31,632 bases of DNA from GCA-003244245 sp964250265. Lineage in GTDB: Bacteria; Actinomycetota; Actinomycetes; Mycobacteriales; Pseudonocardiaceae. The translations under genes were made by a program, and so were the position numbers. Positions within the stretch are counted from its first letter, which is position 1. Each line of letters starts with the position of its first letter. The DNA is taken from the NCBI GenBank assembly GCA_964250265.1, contig CAXUFG010000028.1, positions 1 through 31,632 of the forward strand. Direction: 5' to 3'. This document shows, one piece after another, positions 14,904 to 22,180 of the stretch. The notes below the pieces were generated by a model that was not told where the DNA came from, ran no database searches, and was given only the letters and a program-made list of their open reading frames with translations.

Positions 14904-15876
14904 GTTGATCGCCGAGCTCGGCGATCAACGCGTCGGCCGCTCGGTAGACGTCCAGCTCGCCGGCGACGACCCGCTTGGCCAGCCCGGGCAGCGCGTTACC
15001 CCGCAGCACGTCGCCGAGCTTGCCGTGCAGCTGCGCCAGCGCAATCGCCTCGACCTCGGCCTCGGCGCGACGTTGCCGGCGGGCATCCAACTCCCCGTGG
15101 TCCAGCATCCATTCGCGGTGTTCCACGATCGCCCCGACGAGCTCGTCGAGGCCCTCGCCTTTGGTGGCCACCGTGCGGACGATCGGCGGCCGCCAGCCAT
15201 GGCATGACACTGCCCTATGTCCGCTGAGAGAGATGATGTGCCTGAGATCCCGGACGGTCTGGTCGGCGCCCTCCCGGTCGGCCTTGTTCACCACGAAGAT
15301 GTCCGCGACTTCGAGGATCCCTGCCTTGGCTGCCTGAACCCCGTCGCCCATTCCCGGCGCCAGCAGCACCAGTGTGGTGTCGGCGAGAGCGGCCACCTCT
15401 ACCTCGGACTGACCGACGCCCACCGTCTCCACCAGCACCTCGTCGCAGCCTGCGGCGGCCAGCACCCGCAGCGCCTGCGGGGTGGCCCAGGCGATGCCCC
15501 CCAACTGTCCCCGGGTGGCCATCGACCGGATGAACACACCGCCGTCGGTCGCATGGTCCTGCATCCGGACCCGGTCACCGAGCAGCGCCCCACCGGAGAA
15601 CGGCGAGGACGGGTCGACCGCGAGCACACCCACCCGCTTACCGGCCGCCCGTAGCGCGGCGATCAACACGGTGACGGTGCTCGACTTGCCCACCCCGGGC
15701 GGGCCGGTGATGCCGAGGACCTGGGCCCGGCCGGTATCGGGAGCCAGCGCCGCAGCGAGGGCGCGCAGTTCCGGGGCACCATCCTCGATCAGCGAGATGA
15801 GCCGCCCGACCGCGCGGGCCTGCCCTTGCCGCGCATGCAGGACCAGGTCATCGATGTCCCGGCCGCGAGAGCTCAC
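14896..15876 (-). CDS. meaB: MeaB/ArgK-type G-protein chaperone of acyl-CoA mutase
   Basis: The product is a 326-residue GTPase that protects and reloads B12-dependent acyl-CoA mutases. The P-loop is GITGPPGVGKSSTVTVLI, followed by GVLAVDPSSPFSGGALLGDRVRM, the switch region DEVLVETVGVGQSEVEVAALADTTLVLLAPGMGDGVQAAKAG, and the NKAD base-specificity motif in FVVNKADREGADQT. The C-terminal helical dimerisation arm is present. The GTG start overlaps the thiolase TGA by 4 bases (GTGA), so the two are translationally coupled. Its client could be the IcmA system, the Ecm-like mutase at the right edge, or a methylmalonyl-CoA mutase elsewhere. Confidence 0.93.
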   Translation of the reverse strand: MSSRGRDIDDLVLHARQGQARAVGRLISLIEDGAPELRALAAALAPDTGRAQVLGITGPPGVGKSSTVTVLIAALRAAGKRVGVLAVDPSSPFSGGALLGDRVRMQDHATDGGVFIRSMATRGQLGGIAWATPQALRVLAAAGCDEVLVETVGVGQSEVEVAALADTTLVLLAPGMGDGVQAAKAGILEVADIFVVNKADREGADQTVRDLRHIISLSGHRAVSCHGWRPPIVRTVATKGEGLDELVGAIVEHREWMLDHGELDARRQRRAEAEVEAIALAQLHGKLGDVLRGNALPGLAKRVVAGELDVYRAADALIAELGDQRS

Positions 15877-17069
15877 GCCGCGTCGTTGGGCACCCGCAGA
15901 ATCAGCGCGTCACCCTGGCCACCGCCACCGCACAGCGATGCCGCGCCCACGCCGCCACCGCGTCGGCGCAGCTCCATCGCCAGGTGCAGCGCCAGCCGGG
16001 CGCCGGACGCGCCGATCGGGTGCCCTAGCGCGATCGCCCCGCCGTTGGGGTTGACCCGCGCCGGGTCGATGCCGAGCTTGCGGGTGGACACCACGCCCAC
16101 CGCGGCGAACGCCTCGTTGATCTCCACGATGTCGAGGTCACTCGCCTGGATGCCCTCCTTGCGGCAGGCTGCCAGCACCGCGTTGGCGGGCTGCTCGTGC
16201 AGGCTGGAGTCGTCGGGTCCGGCCACCATGCCGTGCGCGCCGATCTCGGCCAGCCAGCTCAGACCGAGTTCGGCCGCCTTGGTCTTGCTCATCACCACGA
16301 CCGCGGCGGCCCCGTCGCTGATCGGCGAGGACGACCCGGCCGTGATGGTGCCGTCCGCGGCAAATGCCGGGCGCAGCTTGCCCAGCCCCTCGGCAGTGGT
16401 CTCGGGCCGGATGCCCTCGTCGGCACTCAGCACGACCGGGTCACCCTTGCGCTGCGGCACGGTCACCGGGGTGATCTCCTCGGCGAACAGCCCGCTGTCC
16501 ACCGCGCGGGCAGCCCGTTGATGCGACTGCGCGGCGAACTCGTCCTGCTCGGCCCGGGTCAGCTGGTGGCGGGCGGTGTGCTTCTCGGTGGAGGCGCCCA
16601 TCGAGACCTGATCGAACGAGTCGTGCAGCCCGTCGTAAGCCATGTGATCGATCATGGTGACGTCGCCGTATTTGAACCCGGCGCGCGACTTGGTCAGCAG
16701 GTGCGGCGCCTGGGTCATCGACTCCTGGCCGCCGGCGACGATGATGTCGTACTCGCCGGCCCGGATCAGCAGATCGGCCAGCGCGATGGCGTTCAACCCC
16801 GACAGGCACACCTTGTTGACGGTCAGCGCCGGCACGTCCATGCCGATGCCGGCGTTGACCGCGGCCTGACGAGCGGGGATCTGACCCGCGCCCGCGGTGA
16901 GCACCTGACCCATGATCACGTACTGCACCTGCTCGGGCGCCACGCCGGCTCGTTCCAGCGCGCTCTTGATGGCGAATCCCCCGAGCTGGACGGCCGAGAA
17001 GTCCTTGAGCTGACCGAGCAGCCGCCCCATCGGGGTGCGGGCTCCGGCGACGATGACAGAACCGGTCAT
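15873..17069 (-). CDS. acetyl-CoA C-acetyltransferase (thiolase)
   Basis: The product is a 398-residue thiolase that condenses two acetyl-CoA to acetoacetyl-CoA or cleaves 3-ketoacyl-CoA. The nucleophile is Cys88 in LTVNKVCLSGLNAI. The other catalytic residues are in GGAIALGHPIGASGAR (His) and SLCGGGGQGDALIL (Cys). The N-terminus VIVAGARTPMGRL is standard. The ATG at 17069 has GGAGG 8 bases upstream. In context it could provide acetoacetyl-CoA for the ethylmalonyl-CoA route, and its place next to the epimerase matches fadA4/mce of M. tuberculosis and the Streptomyces arrangement. Upstream lie three 14-bp tandem repeats in the shared divergent promoter region. Confidence 0.93.
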   Translation of the reverse strand: MTGSVIVAGARTPMGRLLGQLKDFSAVQLGGFAIKSALERAGVAPEQVQYVIMGQVLTAGAGQIPARQAAVNAGIGMDVPALTVNKVCLSGLNAIALADLLIRAGEYDIIVAGGQESMTQAPHLLTKSRAGFKYGDVTMIDHMAYDGLHDSFDQVSMGASTEKHTARHQLTRAEQDEFAAQSHQRAARAVDSGLFAEEITPVTVPQRKGDPVVLSADEGIRPETTAEGLGKLRPAFAADGTITAGSSSPISDGAAAVVVMSKTKAAELGLSWLAEIGAHGMVAGPDDSSLHEQPANAVLAACRKEGIQASDLDIVEINEAFAAVGVVSTRKLGIDPARVNPNGGAIALGHPIGASGARLALHLAMELRRRGGGVGAASLCGGGGQGDALILRVPNDAA

Positions 17070-17096
17070 AACGCAGACCTCCGGTATGGCAGTGGT

Positions 17097-17138
17097 TTGT
17101 GATCCCGGGGTTGTGGTCCCGGAGTTGTGATCCCGGGC
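17097..17138. repeat. three 14-bp iterons in the thiolase/epimerase divergent region
   Basis: Three head-to-tail copies of TTGTGATCCCGGGG (17097-17110, 17111-17124, 17125-17138) differ at only a few positions. They lie 28 bases upstream of the thiolase start and about 80 bases upstream of the epimerase start. Regular spacing of 14 bases suggests a regulator binding array or recent slippage. No known consensus matches exactly; each unit contains a TGTGATC that resembles half of a CRP-type site. Confidence 0.7.
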
Positions 17139-17206
17139 TGAATTTCGACCTTACCGCGCTATCGCCGTCCGCACGGTGATGACAATGAGCACACTTCAAC
17201 CGGCCG

Positions 17207-17212
17207 TACGCT
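17207..17212 (+). promoter_or_regulatory. minus-10 box of a leaderless epimerase promoter
   Basis: TACGCT ends 7 bases before the epimerase ATG (17220), which has no Shine-Dalgarno sequence. This spacing places the transcription start at or next to the A of the start codon. No convincing minus-35 box is seen. Confidence 0.45.
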
Positions 17213-17219
17213 GCATCTC

Positions 17220-17675
17220 ATGACACCACTCCCGTCCGCGCCTGCTTTCGTCACGGCAATCGATCACGTCGGCATCGCAGTGCCCGATTTCGCGGCGGCC
17301 GTGGAGTTCTACCGCGTGACATTCGGGCTGGAGCTGGTCCACGAGGAGATCAACGTGGAGCAGGGAGTGCACGAGGGCATGCTGCGCGCCCCCGGTGACT
17401 CGGGCGCCGGTGCTGCGGTGCAGCTGCTCGCCCCGCTGGGCCCGAGCTCCACCATCGCCAAGTTCCTCGACCGTAACGGCCCTGGGATGCAGCAGCTGGC
17501 CTACCGGGTCACCGACATCGAGTCGGCCATGGCGACGCTACGCGCGGCTGGGTTGCGACTGCTCTACGACAGCCCCCGCCGCGGCACCGCCGGTTCCCGG
17601 ATCAACTTCGTGCACCCCAAGGACGCCGGCGGCGTGCTCGTCGAATTGGTGGAGCCGGCCCCAGACGAGCACTGA
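17220..17675 (+). CDS. mce: methylmalonyl-CoA / ethylmalonyl-CoA epimerase
   Basis: The product is a 151-residue vicinal-oxygen-chelate epimerase that interconverts the 2R and 2S forms of methylmalonyl-CoA and, in organisms with the ethylmalonyl-CoA pathway, of ethylmalonyl-CoA. Family motifs are AIDHVGIAVPDFAAAVEFY (first metal His), AVQLLAPLGPSSTIAKFL, FVHPKDAGGVLVELVEP (Glu ligand) and NGPGMQQLAYRVTDIE. The last motif has Gln-Gln where the Propionibacterium enzyme has His-His, but as I recall this is usual in actinobacterial members. The gene is divergent from the thiolase and upstream of ccr on the same strand, which suits a role in supplying the B12-dependent mutases. Confidence 0.92.
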   Translation: MTPLPSAPAFVTAIDHVGIAVPDFAAAVEFYRVTFGLELVHEEINVEQGVHEGMLRAPGDSGAGAAVQLLAPLGPSSTIAKFLDRNGPGMQQLAYRVTDIESAMATLRAAGLRLLYDSPRRGTAGSRINFVHPKDAGGVLVELVEPAPDEH

Positions 17676-17710
17676 TCCCAGCCGTGGGTGGTGCCCGAGC
17701 ACAAAGATTG

Positions 17711-17752
17711 GGCCAATTGGCATGATAGGCGCCTATTGGCCGGCCGTACGAT
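17711..17752 (+). promoter_or_regulatory. nested palindromes and minus-10 upstream of the DUF1707 gene
   Basis: Two palindromes, GCCAATTGGC (17712-17721) and ATAGGCGCCTAT (17725-17736), lie within a larger inverted pair GGCCAAT (17711-17717) / ATTGGCC (17735-17741). A minus-10-like TACGAT (17747-17752) follows, 6 bases before the GTG start. The layout suggests an operator just upstream of a leaderless promoter. Confidence 0.5.
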
Positions 17753-17758
17753 GGCCGC

Positions 17759-18304
17759 GTGAACGAGTCCGATTTGCCGGACATGCGGATCGGTGACACC
17801 GAACGCGAGGAGGCCCTCAACGCGCTCGGTGAACACATGAGTGCTGGTCGGCTGGACATTGACGAGTACGGTGATCGGTCGGCCGGCGTGACGGCTGCTC
17901 GCACCAGGCGTGAACTGGTCACGTTGTTTGCCGACTTGCCAGAGCCCAAGCCGGCCTTCGGCACGCCTACGCTGGCAGTCCAGCCTGGGGCGGAGCGCTC
18001 AGTTCTGGCGCAGCGGTCTGGCCGGCGTGGGATCCCCGGCGCGGTCACGGGTCCGATTATCTGCGTGACGTGGGTGAGCGCGATCTTCATCGGCCCGGCG
18101 CTCAGCGCGAACGGCACGAACTGGCTGTTCGGCGTGGCGATCGCCGTATCGATCATCCTTGGCTCCCTGACGCGCAAGCGCGGGCAGGACGACAACCGCG
18201 AACTAACCGATGTCCGGCCTGATCGCCGCAGGATGGTCCGCGACGATATGCGTGAACGCCGGCGCGAGGACCGTTGGAGCGACAGTACCCCCGACTCCGG
18301 GTGA
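17759..18304 (+). CDS. DUF1707 (SHOCT-like) membrane protein
   Basis: The product is a 181-residue protein. Its N-terminal DUF1707 domain (MRIGDTEREEALNALGEHM and GRLDIDEYGDRSAGVTAART, about residues 9-60) is a small actinobacterial helical module of unknown function. Two hydrophobic segments follow (about 92-111, GAVTGPIICVTWVSAIFIGP, and about 118-136, NWLFGVAIAVSIILGSL). The tail is strongly basic and acidic mixed (RKRGQDDNRELTDVRPDRRRM). The GTG at 17759 lacks a ribosome binding site but fits a leaderless start. DUF1707 genes are widespread in actinobacteria near cell-envelope or signalling genes, and no function can be assigned. Confidence 0.8.
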   Translation: MNESDLPDMRIGDTEREEALNALGEHMSAGRLDIDEYGDRSAGVTAARTRRELVTLFADLPEPKPAFGTPTLAVQPGAERSVLAQRSGRRGIPGAVTGPIICVTWVSAIFIGPALSANGTNWLFGVAIAVSIILGSLTRKRGQDDNRELTDVRPDRRRMVRDDMRERRREDRWSDSTPDSG

Positions 18305-18396
18305 TCCGTCGGGTGCACCGGGTGTAGTGGCGCTGCCCGTCGGTTGTCCCGAGCCCAGCACCAGGGCCTCCGCGAGGACGTCAAGGACGATCTCCA

Positions 18397-18420
18397 GTGA
18401 GACGGAGCGGTCTCGCTCAC
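18397..18420 (+). terminator. possible short hairpin after the DUF1707 gene
   Basis: GTGAG (18397-18401) and CTCAC (18416-18420) can pair, and GAGAC and GTCTC inside them offer an alternative stem. It lies in the 207-base gap between the DUF1707 gene and ccr. The stem is short and has no T-run, so terminator function is weakly supported. The rest of that gap has no gene I can support. Confidence 0.25.
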
Positions 18421-18445
18421 AGCCCGAGGCCGTGACGATTGATAA

Positions 18446-18455
18446 ACCGATCGGT
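18446..18455. promoter_or_regulatory. possible TetR-type operator upstream of ccr
   Basis: The perfect palindrome ACCGATCGGT lies in AT-rich surroundings immediately after TTGATA (18439-18444), which could be a minus-35 box. It is 57 bases before the ccr GTG. Such CCGATCGG-type sites are common for TetR-family repressors, but no TetR gene is nearby. Confidence 0.35.
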
Positions 18456-18511
18456 AACCTCACCGTAGCCGACTATCCCAAGCGGGAAGCGGGCGACGGG
18501 AAGGGACCACC

Positions 18512-19843
18512 GTGCAGAAGATCCTCGATGCCATTCTCAGCGACGATGTCGACTCCATCGGCTCGCTGCCGGTGCCGGAAACCTACCGTGGAATCACCGT
18601 TCACGCTGACGAGGCCGACATGTTCGCCGGTATGCCCAGCCGGGACAAGGACCCACGCCGCTCGCTGCACCTGGACGAGATCCCCGTGCCAGAGCTGGGC
18701 CCGGGCGAGGCGCTGGTCGCCGTGATGGCCAGCGCGGTCAACTACAACACCGTATGGACGTCGATCTTCGAGCCACTGCCGACCTTCGGATTCCTCAAGC
18801 GCTACGGCCGGATCTCCCCGCTGGCCGCCCGGCACGACCTGCCGTACCACGTGGTCGGATCGGACCTGGCCGGTGTGGTGCTGCGAACCGGAGCCGGAGT
18901 GAACGCCTGGCGCCCGGGCGACGAGGTCGTGGCGCACTGCCTGTCGGTTGAGTTGGAGCACCCTGACGGGCACAACGACACGATGCTCGACCCCGAGCAA
19001 CGAATCTGGGGCTTCGAGACGAATTTCGGTGGCCTGGCCGAACTTGCGTTGGTGAAATCGAATCAATTGATGCCCAAGCCGGGCCACCTCACCTGGGAAG
19101 AGGCCGCGAGCCCGGGTTTGGTCAATTCCACCGCATACCGGCAATTGGTCTCCCGCAACGGCGCGGACATGAAGCAGGGCGACACGGTGCTCATCTGGGG
19201 CGCCTCGGGTGGGCTGGGCTCCTACGCCACGCAGATGGCGCTGGGCGGCGGCGGTATCCCGGTCTGTGTGGTCTCCAGCCCGGAGAAGGCCGAGATCTGC
19301 CGGCGGATGGGCGCCGAGCTGGTCATCGACCGCAACGCTGAGGGCTACCAATTCTGGAAGGACGAACACAACCAGGATCCGCGGGAGTGGAAGCGCTTCG
19401 GCGCCAAGATCCGCGAGCTCACCGGGGGCGATGACCCCGACATCGTGTTCGAGCATCCCGGGCGGGAGACCTTCGGCGCCAGCGTCTACGTCGCCAAGCG
19501 GGGCGGCACGATCGTCACCTGCGCCTCCACGTCCGGCTTCAGCCATATCTACGACAACCGCTACCTCTGGATGAACCTCAAGCGGATCCTGGGCTCGCAC
19601 TTCGCCAACTACCGCGAGGCGTGGGAGGCCAACCGGCTGATCGCCAAGGGCAAGGTCCACCCGACGCTGTCCCGCGTCTACCCGCTGGAGCAGACCGGGC
19701 AGGCGGCTCACGACATGCACTCCAACATCCACCAAGGAAAGGTGGGTGTGCTCTGCCTGGCTCCCGAAGAGGGTCTGGGCGTGCGCAATCCCGAGCTTCG
19801 CGAGGTGCATCTGGAGGGCATCAACCGCTTCCGGGGGGTCTAG
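18512..19843 (+). CDS. ccr: crotonyl-CoA carboxylase/reductase
   Basis: The product is a 443-residue medium-chain dehydrogenase-fold enzyme that reductively carboxylates crotonyl-CoA to ethylmalonyl-CoA with NADPH and CO2. The nucleotide-binding stretch is TVLIWGASGGLGSYATQMAL. The CO2-binding residues described for the Kitasatospora enzyme (Asn81, Phe170, Glu171, His365) are matched, with a shift of two, by Asn79 in SAVNYNTVW, Phe168-Glu169 in IWGFETNFGG, and His363 in ILGSHFANY. It should therefore be a true carboxylase and not only a reductase. The GTG at 18512 has GGAAGGGA upstream. It is the diagnostic enzyme of the ethylmalonyl-CoA pathway and also feeds extender units for polyketides. 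No operon partner follows directly. Confidence 0.96.
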   Translation: MQKILDAILSDDVDSIGSLPVPETYRGITVHADEADMFAGMPSRDKDPRRSLHLDEIPVPELGPGEALVAVMASAVNYNTVWTSIFEPLPTFGFLKRYGRISPLAARHDLPYHVVGSDLAGVVLRTGAGVNAWRPGDEVVAHCLSVELEHPDGHNDTMLDPEQRIWGFETNFGGLAELALVKSNQLMPKPGHLTWEEAASPGLVNSTAYRQLVSRNGADMKQGDTVLIWGASGGLGSYATQMALGGGGIPVCVVSSPEKAEICRRMGAELVIDRNAEGYQFWKDEHNQDPREWKRFGAKIRELTGGDDPDIVFEHPGRETFGASVYVAKRGGTIVTCASTSGFSHIYDNRYLWMNLKRILGSHFANYREAWEANRLIAKGKVHPTLSRVYPLEQTGQAAHDMHSNIHQGKVGVLCLAPEEGLGVRNPELREVHLEGINRFRGV

Positions 19844-19909
19844 TCCGCTGACAGAGCCTGACAGACCGACAGACCCTGCCGGCTGACCCGTCAGCTACCA
19901 GCACCCGAG

Positions 19910-19915
19910 TAACGT
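19910..19915 (+). promoter_or_regulatory. minus-10 box of the coiled-coil gene, leaderless type
   Basis: TAACGT ends 6 bases before the ATG at 19922 and there is no Shine-Dalgarno sequence. This suggests a transcript starting at the start codon and an expression unit separate from ccr. Confidence 0.45.
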
Positions 19916-19921
19916 GGCTGC

Positions 19922-20797
19922 ATGGGTTCCGTCCACGACCGTGATCTGCTTCCGATGAGATCGACGTTCGACATCGTCCGTCGGGGCTACGACTGCGCCC
20001 AGGTGGACTACCAGCTCGAGCACCTTCGGGCCGATCTGCAGATCGCGGTGACGGACCGGGATGCCGGTGCCACTCAGGCCGCTGAGCTTACCCGGGCGCT
20101 GGAGGCGGCCCGCGGGGAGATCGATGACCTGAACGCCCAGCTCAAGCGGCTCGAGGCACCGCCTACCACCGTCGAGGGCATGAGCGAGCGGGTAGTGCGA
20201 ATGCTGCGCAGCGCCCAGAAGGAGGCCGCGGAAATCACCGCCAAGGCTACCGCAGCGGCCGCTGAGGCCAGGGCAGACATCGAGCGCGAGGCCGATGAGC
20301 TGCGCGCCCGATACGAGGTGATGATCGTCGAGGCGCAGCAGCGGCGCTCCGCGATGGAGGCCGAACACGAGCAGGCTATCGCCGAGGCGCGCCACCGGGG
20401 CGAAGAGATGGTGGCGCAGGCACAGCAGCGAGCCCAGCAGCTCGACGCTGAGGCGGCGGGCCGCCGGCAGCAGACCGAGGACGATTTCAACATCATCATG
20501 TCTGAGCGGCGCCGGAATGCGACTCGTGATCTGGCGCAGGAGGACGCAAGTAGCAAGACCGAGGCGAAACGGCGCGTCGACGAGGCCACTGATGTGGCCC
20601 GCCGGCTGGTGACCGAGGCCGATCAGACGGCTGTCGCCCGGGTGCGGGAAGCCACCCGGCAGGTGGAAGCACTGCGCACGTTGCGCCGCCAGGTCACCAG
20701 CCAGCTGGAATCGGTGACCTCGAAACTACAGGACGCTTTGCGACATCTCGCGCCCGCGCCCGACGGCGACGGTGTGCTCGAGGAAGAGCCGACCTGA
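19922..20797 (+). CDS. DivIVA/Scy-like coiled-coil protein
   Basis: The product is a 291-residue, almost entirely alpha-helical protein. The N-terminus FDIVRRGYDCAQVDYQLEHL matches the DivIVA-type motif that targets membranes or polar scaffolds. Long heptad-rich segments, heavy in Ala, Glu, Arg and Gln, follow (about residues 30-85 and 95-270), with an acidic tail GVLEEEPT. It resembles the short relatives of Streptomyces Scy/FilP, which organise polar growth. In Streptomyces scy and filP sit beside the epimerase and thiolase genes, as I recall, and the same neighbourhood is seen here. A role in polar growth or division scaffolding is inferred from that. It converges with the next small gene with 5 bases between stops. 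Confidence 0.75.
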   Translation: MGSVHDRDLLPMRSTFDIVRRGYDCAQVDYQLEHLRADLQIAVTDRDAGATQAAELTRALEAARGEIDDLNAQLKRLEAPPTTVEGMSERVVRMLRSAQKEAAEITAKATAAAAEARADIEREADELRARYEVMIVEAQQRRSAMEAEHEQAIAEARHRGEEMVAQAQQRAQQLDAEAAGRRQQTEDDFNIIMSERRRNATRDLAQEDASSKTEAKRRVDEATDVARRLVTEADQTAVARVREATRQVEALRTLRRQVTSQLESVTSKLQDALRHLAPAPDGDGVLEEEPT

Positions 20798-20802
20798 CGT
20801 CC

Positions 20803-21099
20803 TCACCAATGCCGGCGAGTGGGCGCCCGGCGCCTACGAGCGGTCCAGCACCCGGTGTGCCAGTGCCGCCGGTCGGCCGATGACCCCTGTTCGCCGGCCG
20901 GCCAGGCCACCATGTGCGCGATGCCGGGCTTGATCTCGTGGTCACAGCCTGGGCAGCGGTAGCTCTTGATGGCCTGTTCACCGGGCACCGCCCGGACCAG
21001 CCAGTCGCCGTCCGGCCCGCTCTCGGGCCGCGCCCAGCCCGACCCTCTCAGGGCAGGCGGAGGGGCAGCAGCACGGTGTGGGAGGTTACGCCGCGGCAT
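20803..21099 (-). CDS. small zinc-binding-type protein (often misnamed ATP/GTP-binding)
   Basis: The product is a 98-residue protein starting MPRRNLPHRAA, with a conserved core GDWLVRAVPGEQAIKSYRCPGCDHEIKPGIAHMVAWP and a C-terminal ADRRHWHTGCW. The CxxC and the HxH..C arrangement suggest a treble-clef or HNH-like zinc site. Homologues are common in actinobacteria and carry the unsupported name ATP/GTP-binding protein. I use the ATG at 21099, since residues in the longer frame before it are not conserved-looking. A TAGACT lies 5 bases upstream, so it may be leaderless. It is divergent from the FmdB-like gene. Function is unknown. Confidence 0.75.
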   Translation of the reverse strand: MPRRNLPHRAAAPPPALRGSGWARPESGPDGDWLVRAVPGEQAIKSYRCPGCDHEIKPGIAHMVAWPAGEQGSSADRRHWHTGCWTARRRRAPTRRHW

Positions 21100-21122
21100 A
21101 CAACAGTCTACGGCGGCACCAG

Positions 21123-21128
21123 TAGGCT
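21123..21128 (+). promoter_or_regulatory. minus-10 box of the FmdB-like gene
   Basis: TAGGCT ends 7 bases before the ATG at 21136, which has no ribosome binding site. This matches the leaderless layout seen at several other genes in the window. Confidence 0.4.
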
Positions 21129-21135
21129 TCGACCC

Positions 21136-21369
21136 ATGCCTCGCTACGAGTTCCGGTGCCGGGAATGCTCGACGACCTTCGAACTCAGCCGGCCGATGAC
21201 CGCGTCGAGTGATCCCGCCCAGTGCCCCTCCGGGCACGACGACACTATGCGGTTGCTCTCTATGGTGGCCCTGTCAGGTGCGGCTCGACCCGGCGGCGCC
21301 GTCTCGAGTCAGACCAGCCGCGCTGGCGCCCCGGCTGGGGGCTGCTGCGGTGGAGGCTGTTGCGGCTGA
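21136..21369 (+). CDS. FmdB-type zinc-ribbon protein
   Basis: The product is a 77-residue putative regulatory protein of the FmdB family. The start MPRYEFRCRECSTTFELSRPM is typical, with the first CxxC of the ribbon. The second knuckle reads CPSGH, with His in place of the usual second Cys. The C-terminus ends in a Gly/Cys-rich tail, GGCCGGGCCG. The family is small, widespread and poorly characterised. It is divergent from the 98-residue zinc-type gene and converges with the importer operon with 25 bases between stops. I rejected the much longer upstream frame because it has no homology-like content. Confidence 0.85.
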   Translation: MPRYEFRCRECSTTFELSRPMTASSDPAQCPSGHDDTMRLLSMVALSGAARPGGAVSSQTSRAGAPAGGCCGGGCCG

Positions 21370-21394
21370 GCCGAATACGCGTGGTGGGTTCGAC

Positions 21395-22180
21395 TCACAA
21401 CAGCGGGACACACGACCGGATCGTGGTCCCATCGGGGGCCGTGCTGGCAACGATGAGGACGGTCTCGCCATAGGCGCTCGCGAGGTTGGTCGCGGTGACG
21501 ATGTCCCGCGGTGGACCAACCTGCAGCGTTCCGTCCTGCTGGAGCAGTGCCGCAGTCGTGGCGACGGAGAAGGCGTGGTCCGGCGTGTGGGAGATCATCA
21601 CAATGGCCAGCCCGGCCGATGCGAGGTCACGGATCTGGCGTAGGACCCGGACCTGGTTGCCCAGGTCAAGGTTTGACGTCGGCTCATCCATGATCAGCAG
21701 GGTGGGCTGCTGGGTCAAGGCGCGTGCGATCAGCACCATCTGCCGTTCACCGGCGCTGATCTCGGTGAAGGGCCGCTCCGCCAGGTGCGCGATGCCCAAG
21801 CGCGCCACGTTGTCCTGGGCGATGATCACGTCAGCCCGCCCGGGTGAGCCGGCGACACCCAACCGGGGCGTGCGTCCCATCAGGACCACCTCGCCGACGG
21901 TGAACGGGAACGGGGCATCGTGAGCCTGCGGGACGTAGGCCACGGTCTGCGCCAACTCCCGGCGACCCCAGGTGTTCAGGTCCCGTCCGGCCAGGAGCAC
22001 GCGGCCGCCGCGCAGCGGCAACAACCCGAGGATGGACTTGAACAAGGTTGTCTTGCCGGCACCGTTGGGTCCCAGCACGCACATCACCTCACCGGTGCAG
22101 ACAGTGAGGGAGACGTCCCGCACCACATCGATGCGGCCGTACCCGCAGCGCAGTTTCTCTGCGCGCAGGACTACGCCCAC
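21395..22180 (-). CDS. ABC importer ATPase, FecE/BtuD type
   Basis: The product is a 261-residue ATPase. The Walker A motif is GPNGAGKTTLFKSILGL, the Q-loop is VAYVPQAHDAPFPFTVGEVV, the signature is TEISAGERQMVLIARAL, Walker B is LLIMDEPTSNLD and the H-loop is MISHTPD. The sequence is of the type II importer class that takes up siderophores, B12, haem or molybdate. The GTG start lies 10 bases inside the end of the permease gene, so it is the last gene of the same operon. The substrate is discussed at the binding protein. Confidence 0.9.
   Translation of the reverse strand: MGVVLRAEKLRCGYGRIDVVRDVSLTVCTGEVMCVLGPNGAGKTTLFKSILGLLPLRGGRVLLAGRDLNTWGRRELAQTVAYVPQAHDAPFPFTVGEVVLMGRTPRLGVAGSPGRADVIIAQDNVARLGIAHLAERPFTEISAGERQMVLIARALTQQPTLLIMDEPTSNLDLGNQVRVLRQIRDLASAGLAIVMISHTPDHAFSVATTAALLQQDGTLQVGPPRDIVTATNLASAYGETVLIVASTAPDGTTIRSCVPLL

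Noticed and set aside
18473..19810. 445-residue minus-strand frame opposite ccr
   Set aside because: It is fully antisense to ccr, whose CO2-binding and NADPH motifs are clear. The protein composition (His/Val/Gly/Asp-rich) is typical of shadow translation.
19844..19921. repeated GACAGA motifs after ccr
   Set aside because: The short direct repeats (TGACAGA, TGACAGACCGACAGACC) are low-information and form no convincing stem. I do not call a terminator or operator.
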